Positions 1-8,808 of a DNA stretch of 64,000 bases are shown here, in pieces. Positions within the stretch are counted from its first letter, which is position 1. Every line of letters begins with the position of its first letter. The translations under genes and the position numbers were made by a program. The stretch is from positions 166,682 through 230,681 of the forward strand of contig NZ_FOBF01000015.1 of NCBI RefSeq assembly GCF_900109355.1, written 5' to 3'. This DNA is from Nonomuraea pusilla. GTDB taxonomy: Bacteria; Actinomycetota; Actinomycetes; Streptosporangiales; Streptosporangiaceae. The notes beneath the pieces were generated by a model, which was given only the letters and a program-made list of their open reading frames with translations, did no database searches and had not been told where the DNA came from.

Positions 1-437
1 GACGGGTGGTTGCAGTACTCCAGCAGGTCGAGCGCGGCCTCGATGCCCCGGGTGCCGAGGTTGACCGCCATCATCGGCTCCACCCCGGCCTTGGCGCACC
101 AGCGCATGAACTCGTCCACGCCGACCTCGTTGGTCTCGGTGCTGTGCCAGGCCAGGTCGAGGCGACGGGGGCGCAGCTCGCGGGGGCCGATGCCGTCCTC
201 CCAGCGGTAGCCGGAGACGAAGTTCCCGCCCGGGTACCGCACGGTGGTCACGCCCAGCTCGCGGGTCAGGTCGAGGACGTCGCGCCGGAAGCCGTCCTCG
301 TCGGCGGCGGGGTGGCCGGGCTCGTAGACGCCGGTGTAGACGCACCGGCCGAGGTGTTCGACGAACGTGCCGAAGGTGCGCCGCCGGACCGGGGCCACGC
401 GGAAGGCGGGATCGATCGTGAGGTGTGCCGTGTGCAC
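1..437 (-). CDS. abfA: GH51 alpha-L-arabinofuranosidase, N-terminal part (runs off the window)
   Basis: Encodes the first 145 residues of a glycoside hydrolase family 51 enzyme, which removes terminal L-arabinofuranosyl residues from arabinan, arabinoxylan or their oligomers. The family hallmarks are visible: GTFVEHLGRCVYTGVYEPGH near residue 20, the RYPGGNFVSGYRWEDGIGP block around residue 72 and the WHSTETNEVG block around residue 105. The GTG at 437 is chosen because a TGGAG ribosome site lies about 10 bases upstream. A LacI-type operator sits just upstream at 476-492, as expected for a sugar-induced gene. The catalytic acid/base and nucleophile lie beyond the window. No signal peptide is present, so it is probably intracellular and acts on imported oligosaccharides. 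Confidence 0.9.
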   Translation of the reverse strand, partial: MHTAHLTIDPAFRVAPVRRRTFGTFVEHLGRCVYTGVYEPGHPAADEDGFRRDVLDLTRELGVTTVRYPGGNFVSGYRWEDGIGPRELRPRRLDLAWHSTETNEVGVDEFMRWCAKAGVEPMMAVNLGTRGIEAALDLLEYCNHP

Positions 438-475
438 GGGTGCGCTCCAGGGACTCGGCCGGTACGGTCCAGGCA

Positions 476-492
476 ATTGTTAACGTTGCCAT
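476..492. promoter_or_regulatory. LacI-family operator, copy 1
   Basis: ATTGTTAACGTTGCCAT has the central AACGTT and near-palindromic layout of LacI-family operators. It lies about 40 bases upstream of the GH51 start codon, and closely related copies occur at 995-1011 and 1062-1078. Inference: it is the induction site of the arabinoside operon. Confidence 0.6.
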
Positions 493-510
493 TAGCTACG
501 TCTGCAAAAC

Positions 511-720
511 CCGATCAGGCAGCTCGACTACCGCCCCAACCTGATGGCGCGCGGGCTGGTCCGCCGGCAGGGCCACACGATCGGCGTGATGAGCTTCGAC
601 TCGGTGCTGTTCGGGCCGGCGTCCACGCTGCTGGGCATCGGCCGCGCCGCCCGTTCCGCGGGCTACGGCGTCACGATCGCCACCCCCAAGAGCTCCGACC
701 GCGGCAGCGTCGTCGAGGCG
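511..720 (+). pseudogene. LacI-family regulator fragment
   Basis: About 70 residues reading IRQLDYRPNLMARGLVRRQ, then HTIGVMSFDSVLFGPAS and RAARSAGYGVTIATPKSSD. This is the hinge helix and the first strand-helix units of the sugar-binding domain of a LacI regulator. The DNA-binding domain (about 45 residues) and the C-terminal two thirds are missing. The fragment starts about 20 bases after operator copy 1 and abuts an oppositely oriented piece of a sugar-binding protein near 722. It cannot be functional. It probably derives from the regulator of the neighbouring arabinoside genes. Confidence 0.7.
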
Positions 721-723
721 CCG

Positions 724-1011
724 GCCGATCTGGTCGTCCTCCCAGAAGGAGCCGTCGGGCGGCCCCGCGCCGCTGACGAGGGCGGGCGGGAGCTTGGTGG
801 CGATGTCCACGCCCTTGAGGTTCACCTCGACGTCGGGGTACTCGGCGTTGAAGGCCGGGACCACGGTGCGGAAGACCTTGAGCAGGTCGTCGTCGCGCAT
901 CCACAGGGTGACCTCTCCGCGTGCCCGCGCGGCCGAGGGGGCGGCCGCTTGGGCCCGGATGGATGCCGCATCTGCGAGGACGGCGGGTGCCCCGATTGTT
1001 AACGATGCCAT
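724..1011 (-). pseudogene. Sugar ABC transporter substrate-binding protein, N-terminal fragment
   Basis: The leftward frame reads GEVTLWMRDDDLLKVFRTVV, PAFNAEYPDVEVNLKGVDIA and PDGSFWEDDQIGR. This is the start of the mature region of a family-1 (COG1653) solute-binding protein. The lipoprotein signal is absent: only about 15 codons separate operator copy 2 from the mature domain. The reading runs into the LacI fragment near 722. The matching C-terminal end of such a protein, followed by its permease, is at 63553-63717 on the plus strand, so the gene may have been split and partly deleted by a rearrangement. Confidence 0.65.
995..1011. promoter_or_regulatory. LacI-family operator, copy 2
   Basis: ATTGTTAACGATGCCAT differs from copy 1 by one base. 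It lies immediately upstream of the mature-domain fragment of the sugar-binding protein, in the same orientation as copy 1. Confidence 0.55.
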
Positions 1012-1061
1012 TCTGGCGCCTCAAGGTCGGGTTTCCCCCTATTGCACCAGGTGATGTCGCG

Positions 1062-1078
1062 AATGTTATCGTTGCCAT
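1062..1078. promoter_or_regulatory. LacI-family operator, copy 3
   Basis: AATGTTATCGTTGCCAT shares GTTGCCAT and most of the left half with copies 1 and 2. Together with copy 2 it brackets a 50-base stretch that may be the original promoter of the sugar-binding protein gene. Confidence 0.5.
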
Positions 1079-1117
1079 CCCTGGACAAGGGGATACCTGG
1101 CCTCCACCCCCGTCGTC

Positions 1118-1408
1118 ATGCAGGCGCTGTCGGCGGGCACGGTCGCCTACGGCATGTACGCCAACCCCAAGAGCGGCAACCAGGGCTGCGTCTACCGCGA
1201 CGGCGAGGTCGTGGCCTGGGACACCATCCCGGGCGGCGGCGACGTGTCGCCCGAGGACCCTGCCGAGGAGATCCTGATCGCCTACCTGTACGACGGCCAC
1301 GCCGAGGCCTACTGCTTCGCCGGGGCGGGGCTGCGCCCGGCCGACGCCCGCGCGCTCACCGACCCGGACACCCACCTGCGGCTTCCCGAACGCGACTACT
1401 GGCACTGA
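1118..1408 (+). CDS. Hypothetical protein, possibly a C-terminal fragment
   Basis: A 96-residue frame containing GTVAYGMYANPKSGNQGC, then CVYRDGEVVAWDTIPGG, ending LPERDYWH. Codon use is typical of the host, and the frame stays open upstream to about 1085 without a good start or ribosome site. It may therefore be the tail of a longer gene cut by the rearrangements in the first kilobase. No family is recognised. It is an acidic, soluble, mixed alpha/beta sequence. It converges on the broken acetyltransferase gene that follows. Confidence 0.45.
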   Translation: MQALSAGTVAYGMYANPKSGNQGCVYRDGEVVAWDTIPGGGDVSPEDPAEEILIAYLYDGHAEAYCFAGAGLRPADARALTDPDTHLRLPERDYWH

Positions 1409-1430
1409 CCTCCCCTGCCGGGAGTGCAGA

Positions 1431-1905
1431 TCACCGCTCGCGAGCCGCAGGTCGATCGGGGGGACGGTGACGCCCGGTCTCGACGAAGCCGCGCTTCAGC
1501 GCGAACCTGAGCCCGTCCTCGTCGGACGGCAGGACCCTGGTCTCGATCGTCTCGGCGCCGAGCTCCTGAGCCTGCTTCAGGGCGCGCGTAGAGGTGCTCG
1601 CCGAAACGCCGTCCGCGGTACGCCGTGCCGACCGCGCGCGGCTCCCCGTACGAGAGCCACGCGTCGTCGATCTCGCCGACGACCGGGTCGAGCGAGGTCG
1701 GCGGGATGGGAGCGCGCTCCAGCACCCATGTGACGAGCGCGTCGGCGACGCGGAACGCCGAGAGCGTGGAGGTGAGCAGGACGGTCGTCTCCACCTCGCC
1801 CAGCTCGCGGACCTGGGTGGCGCCGACGAGCCTGCCGTACCCGTTGCCGGCGAACAGGTTCGCCGGCAACGCGCCGCGTCGCTCCAGCACGTCGTGGGTG
1901 ATCAC
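1431..1905 (-). pseudogene. GNAT acetyltransferase, frameshifted
   Basis: Residues 1-105 from the GTG at 1905 read as the middle of a GNAT N-acetyltransferase (for example LVGATQVRELGEVETTVLL, then YGEPRAVGTAYRGRRFGEHL, an acetyl-CoA binding loop). After about 1580 the protein-like reading jumps to another frame (ALKQAQELGAETIETRVLPS, then FALKRGFVETG). One and probably two frameshifts break the gene. It overlaps the end of the upstream serine hydrolase by a few bases and was probably the last gene of that leftward operon. A sequencing error cannot be excluded. Confidence 0.55.
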
Positions 1906-1909
1906 GGCG

Positions 1910-3280
1910 TCATGCGACCCTCCGCACGGCTCTGCCGGCGTGGCCGTACTGGGCGCGGCCCTGACCGTCGTCGCCGAGGAAGGCGACCGCGGTGTGCTCG
2001 CCCGCCGTCAGCAGCGTGTCGCCGCGGAAGGCGAGCAGTTCGACCGGTTCCGGCGCTCCGAGCAGGGCGGTCGCGGCCCCGATCGGCTTGATCGTCATCC
2101 AGAGCCGCCCGGAGGCGTCCTGCTCGACCGTCGTCTCGGCGAGGTGGTTGGCGTACACGCCGGTGTAGCGCCAGGCGTCGCGCACCCGGGGGTCGGCGGC
2201 CGGCGAGGGACGCGGCGGCGGGGTGACCTCCGCCAGGCCGGCCAGGACTCCGCCGACGACCTCCTCGTAGACGCGGGCGGGGTGGCCGCCGTTGGTGAGC
2301 AGCGCGACCGCGATCCCCCGCTCGGGCACGACGCGCAGGTAGGCGTTCTGCCCGAGGGTTCCGCCGTCGTGCCCGATGACCGGGCCGCCTGGCCAGCCGT
2401 ACAGCGCCCAGCCGAGCCCCCGCGTGTTCCCCGTAAAGCCGAGGTCGGGCTGCTCGACCTGGGGCGAGCGCATCAGCCGCGCCCCCGCCTGCGACAGCAC
2501 GCGGGTGCCGTCGCCGGCGAGCCCGTCGCGCAGGTGCATGCGGACGAACGTCAGCAGGTCCCGCGCCCGCATGGCCAGCACCGAGCCTGCAGGGGCCTCG
2601 ATCCTGCCGGGGGCGTAGTACGGCGCCGGCCGTCCTGCGACGTGCCCGACCGCCGCCCGGCGCATGACCGCCTCCCACGGGGTGGGCGCGGCGTGCTTGA
2701 TCCCGAGCGGCGCGAGCAGCCGCTCCCGCAGACACTGGTCGTACGGCAGGCCGCGCAGCACCTCGACCAGCCGGCCGAGAACGACATAGCCGAGGTTGCT
2801 GTAGGAGAACATCAGGCCGGGAGGGAAGATCTGGCCGACGTCGCCGAGCGCGTCGACGAACGCCCCGAGCGCCTGGTCGCCCCATTCCGCGGGAGCGACG
2901 ACGTCGCCGTCGAAACCGCCGGTGTGGGTGGCGAGCTGCCGTACGGTGACCGTCCTGGCAGCGGTGTCGTCGCGCAGGCGGAAGCCGGGGAGGTACTCCC
3001 GCACCGGAGCGTCAAGGTCGAGCCGCCCCTCATCCACGAGCTGCATGGCCAGAGTGGCGGTCCAGACCTTGGTGATGGAGCCGATCTGGAAGATCGAGTC
3101 GGTGGTGGCGGCGACGCCGGTGTCGGTGTTCAGCACGCCGGCGGCGTGTTCGATGATCTCGTCGCCTGCGAGCACGGCGAGGCCGGCTCCCGGCACGTCG
3201 TTGGCCGCGAGCAGTTCGGGCAGCCGGTCGGCGAGGCGGTCAAGGTGGTCGAGGTGGTCGAAGTGGCCGAGCGCGGACAT
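1910..3280 (-). CDS. Serine hydrolase of the beta-lactamase / penicillin-binding fold
   Basis: A 456-residue class-C beta-lactamase-like hydrolase (Pfam Beta-lactamase; esterase EstB, D-aminopeptidase and NylB relatives). Visible motifs are the SxxK nucleophile in IGSITKVW near residue 70, YSN in FSYSNLGYVV near 160, and HDGG at about 315 in place of the usual HxG. A lipocalin-like C-terminal domain follows (residues 350-456). No signal peptide is seen, so it is probably cytoplasmic. The ATG at 3280 overlaps the stop of the upstream peptidase (TGATG), indicating translational coupling. The substrate is unknown; context suggests short or D-residue-containing peptides or amides. Confidence 0.85.
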   Translation of the reverse strand: MSALGHFDHLDHLDRLADRLPELLAANDVPGAGLAVLAGDEIIEHAAGVLNTDTGVAATTDSIFQIGSITKVWTATLAMQLVDEGRLDLDAPVREYLPGFRLRDDTAARTVTVRQLATHTGGFDGDVVAPAEWGDQALGAFVDALGDVGQIFPPGLMFSYSNLGYVVLGRLVEVLRGLPYDQCLRERLLAPLGIKHAAPTPWEAVMRRAAVGHVAGRPAPYYAPGRIEAPAGSVLAMRARDLLTFVRMHLRDGLAGDGTRVLSQAGARLMRSPQVEQPDLGFTGNTRGLGWALYGWPGGPVIGHDGGTLGQNAYLRVVPERGIAVALLTNGGHPARVYEEVVGGVLAGLAEVTPPPRPSPAADPRVRDAWRYTGVYANHLAETTVEQDASGRLWMTIKPIGAATALLGAPEPVELLAFRGDTLLTAGEHTAVAFLGDDGQGRAQYGHAGRAVRRVA

Positions 3281-5169
3281 CAGTGCTCCTCCCGGGTGAC
3301 CCAGTCGACGACTCTGCGGTTGTAGTCGGCCCGGTGCGAGGGCCGGCCCACGAGGACGAAGTCGTGAGAGGCGCCCGGGTACAGGACCATGCGGGCGGGC
3401 ACCCGGCGTTCGCGCAGCGCGGCGAACCACTGCTGGGACTGTCCCATGGGGCAGCGCAGGTCGGCCATGCCCTGCAGCAGCAGCGTCGGCGTGCGGACCG
3501 CGCCGACGCGGCTGAGGGGCGACATCGCGGCGTAACGCTCGGGCTCCGCCCACGGCTCCGCGGCCAGCTCGCGCACCCCGATGTGGTGTCCGAGGTCGGC
3601 GGTGCCGACCATGGCGGTGACGTCGCTGACCGGCGCGCCGGCGACGGCGGCGGCGAACCGGTCGTCGTGCGCGGTCAGGTAGCACGTCATGTAGCCGCCG
3701 TAGCTGTAGCCGGTGACGGCCAGCCGGGCGGGGTCGGCGACTCCTTCGTTCACGAGCTCGTCGAGGGGGTCGAGGAAGTCGCGGGCGTCCGCCTCGCCCC
3801 AGACGCCGTAGGTGGCGGTGTAGTGGGCCTCGCCGTACCCGTCGCTGCCGCGCGTGTTCAGCAGCAGCACCGTCCATCCGCGCGCGGCCAGGACCTGGTG
3901 GTAGAGGCGCGCCAGGTCGGCCGAGCCGCTCCAGGCGTTGTGCGGGCCGCCGTGGATGTCCAGCAGCAGGGGCTGCGGCCCGCTCGCGGCCGGGTCGCGC
4001 AGCAGCCAGCCGTGCACCGTCGTGCCGTCGGCGACGGTGAAGACGCGCTCCTGGTACGCCAGCAGCGGCCGGCCGCCGTCGTACAGCGTCCGCGCGGCGC
4101 CGTCCGGTTCGACGCGGACCACGTCGCCGAAGCTGGCCGGGCCGGACACGACGGCGACGAGCGTGCCGTCGGGCGCGAGCGCGGCTCCGGAGACGACGTG
4201 GCCGGGCCCGCCGAGCACACGCCGGGCCGGACCGCCGTCCAGCTCCACCCGGTACAGGTCGGTACGGCCCGCGTCGCGAACGCAGAACACCACCGCACTC
4301 CCGTCGCCGGTGACCTGGGGCCTCGCCCCCGGGTAGCCGGTCTCACCGGGCATGACGTTGCGGTCGAGCCCGGCCGCCAGGTCGACGACCCGGCCCGCGT
4401 CGAGCGGGACCAGCAGGAGACCGGCGTGCCCGGCCCGGGTGTCGGCGCGGCCGACCACCAGCAGCGCGCGTCCGTCGGGCGTCCACGTCACCGGGCCCGC
4501 CGAACCGTCGAGGACGACGCGGTCCTCGCCGGTCTCCAGGTCGAGGACGTAGGCGGCCAGGTTGCCGGTGAGGTCGGTGTCGTCGTCGAGCGCGGCGGGG
4601 AAGGCCAGCCGGGCGCCGTCGGGCGACCAGGCGGGGTCGCCGGTGTGCCGGTGCCGGCTGGTGACCTGGGTGACCGTTCCTGTGGCCAGGTCGAGCACGT
4701 GCACCTGCGTGGTCACCGACCGCAGCAGCCCGGCCCCGTCGGCCTGGTAGTCGAGCCTGTCGATCTCGACGGGGGCATCGAGGTCGATCGGTCCGGCGGG
4801 GACGGGTGCGGTGAAGGCGATCCTGGTGCCGTCCGGGCTCCAGCGGGCCGGGCCGGCGCCGAGCGGCAGCGCGGTTACCGGCTCCGCCGACTTCTCCGGG
4901 TCGGCCTCGCCGCACATCGGCAGCAGCCACAGCTGCGGCGGGCCGCCGGCGGCGCGGAGGAAGGCGATCGTGCGCCCGTCGGGGGACCAGGCGGGCGCCC
5001 AGTCGGCGGGCCCTGACGTCAACGGCCCCTCGGCCCGCCACAGCGCCCTCACGTCCCGGTCGGCGTCGCGGTCGGCGCGGCGCAGCACGAAGACGGCCTC
5101 CCCTGCCGGTGAGACGGCCGGCTGCTGCGGCAGCGCGATGTCGTACAGGTCGTCGATGCGGGGTGTCAC
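3280..5169 (-). CDS. S9 family prolyl oligopeptidase / acylaminoacyl-peptidase
   Basis: A 629-residue peptidase with an N-terminal beta-propeller of WSPDG repeats (PAWSPDGRTIAF, ARWSPDGTRIAF, PAWSPDGARLAF) and a C-terminal alpha/beta hydrolase domain. The nucleophile is in TGYSYGGYMT, the acid in MADLRCPMGQ and the histidine in GASHDF. This is the S9C subfamily, which releases N-blocked or proline-containing residues from short peptides. The GTG at 5169 is preferred because homologues start near TPRIDDLYDI and it overlaps the stop of the upstream gene (GTGA). It is the second gene of a coupled leftward operon of hydrolases. Confidence 0.9.
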   Translation of the reverse strand: MTPRIDDLYDIALPQQPAVSPAGEAVFVLRRADRDADRDVRALWRAEGPLTSGPADWAPAWSPDGRTIAFLRAAGGPPQLWLLPMCGEADPEKSAEPVTALPLGAGPARWSPDGTRIAFTAPVPAGPIDLDAPVEIDRLDYQADGAGLLRSVTTQVHVLDLATGTVTQVTSRHRHTGDPAWSPDGARLAFPAALDDDTDLTGNLAAYVLDLETGEDRVVLDGSAGPVTWTPDGRALLVVGRADTRAGHAGLLLVPLDAGRVVDLAAGLDRNVMPGETGYPGARPQVTGDGSAVVFCVRDAGRTDLYRVELDGGPARRVLGGPGHVVSGAALAPDGTLVAVVSGPASFGDVVRVEPDGAARTLYDGGRPLLAYQERVFTVADGTTVHGWLLRDPAASGPQPLLLDIHGGPHNAWSGSADLARLYHQVLAARGWTVLLLNTRGSDGYGEAHYTATYGVWGEADARDFLDPLDELVNEGVADPARLAVTGYSYGGYMTCYLTAHDDRFAAAVAGAPVSDVTAMVGTADLGHHIGVRELAAEPWAEPERYAAMSPLSRVGAVRTPTLLLQGMADLRCPMGQSQQWFAALRERRVPARMVLYPGASHDFVLVGRPSHRADYNRRVVDWVTREEH

Positions 5170-6794
5170 GCCGTCGCCTCCTTGGTGAAACGGCCGAGCG
5201 GCCAGACGACCAGGTCGCAGCCGGCGCCGTCGGGGACGAACTCGGCCCACACGCCGGCCTGGCCCTCGACGTCGAAGACGAGGCCGCGCCGGGGCCTGAG
5301 CGCCGCGCCCGGCCGGTTCGCGACGGAGACGCGCAGCGCGCCGCCGACCAGCTCGACCAGCGCGTCCACCGGCCCCAGCCGGTAGCGTCCCGTCAGCGTG
5401 GCGAGGGTCTCAGCCGGCACCTCCGGCGCGACGCGTACGAACTCGATCGGCTCGACGTTGGGCTCGAACAGGACCGACACGGAGCGGACGTCCCCGTCGA
5501 AGCCGCTGTTCCAGTGGGCGGGGAAGGTCTGGTCCAGGGTGTCCTGGCGCAGCTCGAACGCCTCACGGTGGACGTGCCGCACCGCGAGGGGAAGGCCGTG
5601 CAGCGCGACGGCGAGGCCGTCCTGACCGGCCGTGACGTGCAGGGAGCCGTAGGCGGGATGGGCGTACTCGCCCGCGTACTCCTCCCAGGGGCGGCCGGGC
5701 GGCGCCCCGGCCGACAGCTCGCGCCGCCGCTCCGCCGCGAGCCTGCGCCCTTCGTTCGCCGCGGCGTACATCGCGCGGTGGCGCTCACCCCAAGGGATCG
5801 GGTCGAGGCCGAGCAGCTCGTCGTAGACGAGGAAGGCGACGATGTCGCGCAGCGGGGAGAAGGTGGCGTTGGTGAGCACGGCGACGCCGACGCCCTCCTC
5901 CGGCATGAAGGAGACGACGGAGCTGTAGCCGTCGATGTTGCCGCCGTGCTGGACGACCCGCCGCCCCCGGTAGGTGTCGACCTGCCAGCCGAGCGCGTAG
6001 CCGGCGGGACGCAGTTCCTCCCACGCGATGGGCGCGGGAGGCACCAGCATGGCGGGGCGGTGCAGCTCGCGCAGCGTCGCCTCCGACACGAGGCCGCCCT
6101 CCAGGTTGGCCCGCAGCCAGGCGGTCAGGTCGGCCGCGGAGGAGGTCATGCTGCCGGACGCGCCGCACAGGTCCAGGTCGCGCCGCGGCACCGGGCGGCC
6201 GTCGAGATGGCCGGGGCTGAGCCGGTCGGAGGCGAGCGCCTCGGCCGAGGTGAGGAACGTGTCGGACATGCCGAGCGGCCGCAGCACCCGGTCGCGCACG
6301 GCGTCCTCCCACGTCCCGCCGTGCAGGTGCGCGACGACCTCGCCCGCCGCCAGGTACATGAGGTTGCTGTACTGCCAGCTCTGCCGGATGGGCCGGCTCG
6401 GCTGGAGGTGGCGCAGGCCCCGCATCAGGTCGGCCCTGGTGGCCCGGTGGTTGCCGTACCAGACCAGGTCGTGGCGGGGCAGCCCGGAGCGGTGGCAGAG
6501 CAGGTCGCGCACGGTGAGCTGCTCGGTGGCGGCGGGGTCCCACATCCGGAAGCCGGGCAGGTACTCCCGCACGGGCACGTCCCAGTCCAGCAGCCCTTCG
6601 TCCACGAGCGAGCCCGCGGCGGTGGCGGTGAACGACTTGGTCACCGAGCCGATCGGGAAGTGGGTGGCCGGAGTGGTCCCGGGGCCGAAGCCGTGCTCCA
6701 GCACGCTCACGCCGTTCCTGACGACGGCCACGGCTGCGCCCGGCACCTCGCATCGCAGGCGTTCGTCCTCGATGGCCTTCAGCAGGTCGTCCAT
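5166..6794 (-). CDS. Second serine hydrolase of the beta-lactamase fold with C-terminal extension
   Basis: A 542-residue protein. The SxxK motif is in IGSVTKSFTA (about residue 49), YSN is in WQYSNLMYLA (about 145), and HGG is in VVQHGGNIDGYSS (about 285). A roughly 170-residue C-terminal extension (residues 370-542) resembles the DUF3471-type barrel common in this group. It is 1 base from the M29 aminopeptidase gene upstream and overlaps the S9 peptidase gene downstream, so all belong to one operon. Likely activity: hydrolysis of D-residue-containing peptides, cyclic amides or esters. The two beta-lactamase-like genes in this operon are divergent and are not a recent duplication. Confidence 0.85.
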   Translation of the reverse strand: MDDLLKAIEDERLRCEVPGAAVAVVRNGVSVLEHGFGPGTTPATHFPIGSVTKSFTATAAGSLVDEGLLDWDVPVREYLPGFRMWDPAATEQLTVRDLLCHRSGLPRHDLVWYGNHRATRADLMRGLRHLQPSRPIRQSWQYSNLMYLAAGEVVAHLHGGTWEDAVRDRVLRPLGMSDTFLTSAEALASDRLSPGHLDGRPVPRRDLDLCGASGSMTSSAADLTAWLRANLEGGLVSEATLRELHRPAMLVPPAPIAWEELRPAGYALGWQVDTYRGRRVVQHGGNIDGYSSVVSFMPEEGVGVAVLTNATFSPLRDIVAFLVYDELLGLDPIPWGERHRAMYAAANEGRRLAAERRRELSAGAPPGRPWEEYAGEYAHPAYGSLHVTAGQDGLAVALHGLPLAVRHVHREAFELRQDTLDQTFPAHWNSGFDGDVRSVSVLFEPNVEPIEFVRVAPEVPAETLATLTGRYRLGPVDALVELVGGALRVSVANRPGAALRPRRGLVFDVEGQAGVWAEFVPDGAGCDLVVWPLGRFTKEATA

Positions 6795-6795
6795 C

Positions 6796-7983
6796 TCAGA
6801 TCACCCACTGCCCGTCGCGCAGGACCGGCACGACCCGCCCGGCCTCGGTCACCGCGTCCACCTCGACGTCGCGCTCGCCGATCACGAGGTCCATGTGGAC
6901 GGCGCTGACGTTGGCGTGCGCCCGGTCGGCGTCGCCCACCGTGTACGGGTAGTGCGCGCCCATCGCGATGTGGCAGCCGGCGTTCTCGTCCAGGAGGACC
7001 GCCCCGCTGGGGGCGAGGCGTCCGCAGCGGCCGTCGCTGGCGACGAGCGCCACCTCGCCGAGCCTGGACGCTCCGGGGTCACGCTCGAACTGGCGGCGCA
7101 GCGCCTCGACGTCGCCGCTTCCCTCGACCTCGACCAGGCGGCCCGCGTCGTAGCGCAGGGTCAGCTCGTCGACCCGGCTGCCGTCGTGCAGCAGCCGGGG
7201 CCGCCGCAGTGTGGCCACGCCTGAGGTGCGGCGCGGGTCGGGCGCGGTGTAGACCTCCTCGGAGGGCAGGTTGGAGTGGTACGTGCCGCCGCCCGCCGAG
7301 GTCTCGCCGATGGCCGCCCACCGCGAGGTGGGGAACAGCCCGACCGTCAGGTCGGTGCCGGGGCCGCGGAAGCGCAGCGCGTCCCAGCGGCCGGCGTTGG
7401 CCGCGGCGGCGACGCGCCGCAGCTCGGCGGTCCGTTCTCGCCAGGCGGCCGAAGGGTCGGGCTCGTCGAGGCGGCAGGCGTAGGCCACGTCGTCCCACAG
7501 GGCGGCCAGGGCGGTGCCGGGGTCGGCCGCGGGCCTGAGCGCGCGGGCCCATTCCTCAGTCGGCCCTGGCACCATGCACCAGGCGATCGCCTGCCGCTGG
7601 GCCAGCGCCATCATCTCGGGCAGGATCCGGTCGTGGGCGAGCGTCGAGCGGAGGGGGTCCACGCCCTCGGCGAGCGCGGGGCCAGCCGCCGCGACCAGGT
7701 GAACGGCGGCGGCGCCGTGCTCGGCGAGCTCCGCCACCCGGCCGGTGAGCCATCCCGGGGTGAAGGCCAGGTCGTCGCCCGCGAGCAGCCTGGACCGCCG
7801 TACGTGCGGGTCGAAGTACTGCACGTCCACGTATCTCGCCCCGGCCTCGTAGGCGACGGCGGCGACCGCGCGGGCCAGGCGTTCCTGGCCGACCATGGCG
7901 TCCACCGCGAGGACCTGGCCCGGTCTGAGTGAGACGCCGAAGCCGACGGCCAGTTCGGCGAGCCTGTGCTCCACAGTCGTCAT
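6796..7983 (-). CDS. M29-type aminopeptidase (thermophilic aminopeptidase family)
   Basis: A 395-residue homologue of aminopeptidases T/AmpS. These are dinuclear metal enzymes that release N-terminal residues from short peptides. Visible features are the N-terminal alpha/beta domain (GQVLAVDAMVGQERLARAVA), the GPGTDLTVGLF segment near residue 230, SNLPSEEVYTAPD near 260 with metal-binding acids, ENAGCHIAMG near 345 and HMDLVIG near 370. The ATG at 7983 is 3 bases from the upstream enoyl-CoA hydratase stop. It belongs to the leftward hydrolase operon, which supports a peptide-degrading role. Confidence 0.88.
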   Translation of the reverse strand: MTTVEHRLAELAVGFGVSLRPGQVLAVDAMVGQERLARAVAAVAYEAGARYVDVQYFDPHVRRSRLLAGDDLAFTPGWLTGRVAELAEHGAAAVHLVAAAGPALAEGVDPLRSTLAHDRILPEMMALAQRQAIAWCMVPGPTEEWARALRPAADPGTALAALWDDVAYACRLDEPDPSAAWRERTAELRRVAAAANAGRWDALRFRGPGTDLTVGLFPTSRWAAIGETSAGGGTYHSNLPSEEVYTAPDPRRTSGVATLRRPRLLHDGSRVDELTLRYDAGRLVEVEGSGDVEALRRQFERDPGASRLGEVALVASDGRCGRLAPSGAVLLDENAGCHIAMGAHYPYTVGDADRAHANVSAVHMDLVIGERDVEVDAVTEAGRVVPVLRDGQWVI

Positions 7984-7985
7984 CG

Positions 7986-8798
7986 CTAACGCCCTTCGTA
8001 GTGGGGGGTGCGGCCCTCCAGGAAGGCCAGGGTTCCTTCCCGCAGGTCGCGGCTCCGCAGGCAGGCGAGCATCCCGTCGGTCTCCCGCGCCATCACCTCG
8101 GTGAGGTCCAGGCCCCAGGTGTCGCGCAGCAGGCGCTTGGCCAGGCGCAGCGACCCCGGCGCGTTGGCGGCGAGGTCGGCGGCGAGCGCCTCGACGGCGG
8201 GGGCGAGCTCGGCGTCGGGGCAGGCCCTGTGGACGAGGCCGATCCGCTCCGCCTCGGCCGCCTCGATCAGGCGTCCGGTCAGGACGAGGTGGCCGGCGCG
8301 GGCCAGGCCCACGATCCGGGGGAGCAGCCACATGACGCCGTTGGTCTGGAACATGGCTCTGCGCGCCTCGGGGAAGCCGATCGTGGCGCTGTGCGCGGCG
8401 ATGCGCAGGTCACAGGCGAGCGCGAGCTCGGCGCCCAGGCCGACGGCGACGCCGTTCAGCGCGGCGACGGTCACCTGGGGAAGCGAGAGCAGGGCGCGGG
8501 TGAGTTCCTGCAGTTCCTCGATGCCCTCCCTGAGCCGGTCGTCCGAGGCGTCCTCCTCCCTCAGCAGCCCGCCCAGCTCGCGGAGGTCCTGGCCGGCGGA
8601 GAAGGCCCGGCCCTCCCCTGTCAGGACGACGACCCTGGCCTGCTCGTCGGCGCGCAGGGCGCGGAGGACGGAGGCGAACTCGGCCCTGGTCCGCGCCCTG
8701 AAGGCGTTGAGCACGTCGGGCCGCGCCAACCGGACCGTGACGACCGGCCCGTGTCTGTGCACGCTGAGATCCGCGAGCGGGATGTCGGTGAGAACCAT
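7986..8798 (-). CDS. Enoyl-CoA hydratase/isomerase family protein
   Basis: A 270-residue crotonase-fold protein. The acyl-CoA oxyanion-hole segments are visible as FSAGQDLREL near residue 65 and NGVAVGLGAELALACDLRIA near 110. The general acid/base region is altered (FPEARRAMFQTNG) relative to classical hydratases, so the exact reaction (hydration, isomerisation or hydrolysis) is uncertain. It is close to PaaB/PaaG-like sequences. The ATG at 8798 is chosen because homologues start there; an upstream ATG at 8843 would place the 8809-8828 operator inside the coding region. It heads the leftward operon and is divergent from a TetR gene. Confidence 0.85.
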   Translation of the reverse strand: MVLTDIPLADLSVHRHGPVVTVRLARPDVLNAFRARTRAEFASVLRALRADEQARVVVLTGEGRAFSAGQDLRELGGLLREEDASDDRLREGIEELQELTRALLSLPQVTVAALNGVAVGLGAELALACDLRIAAHSATIGFPEARRAMFQTNGVMWLLPRIVGLARAGHLVLTGRLIEAAEAERIGLVHRACPDAELAPAVEALAADLAANAPGSLRLAKRLLRDTWGLDLTEVMARETDGMLACLRSRDLREGTLAFLEGRTPHYEGR

Positions 8799-8808
8799 GC
8801 CGTCGAAA

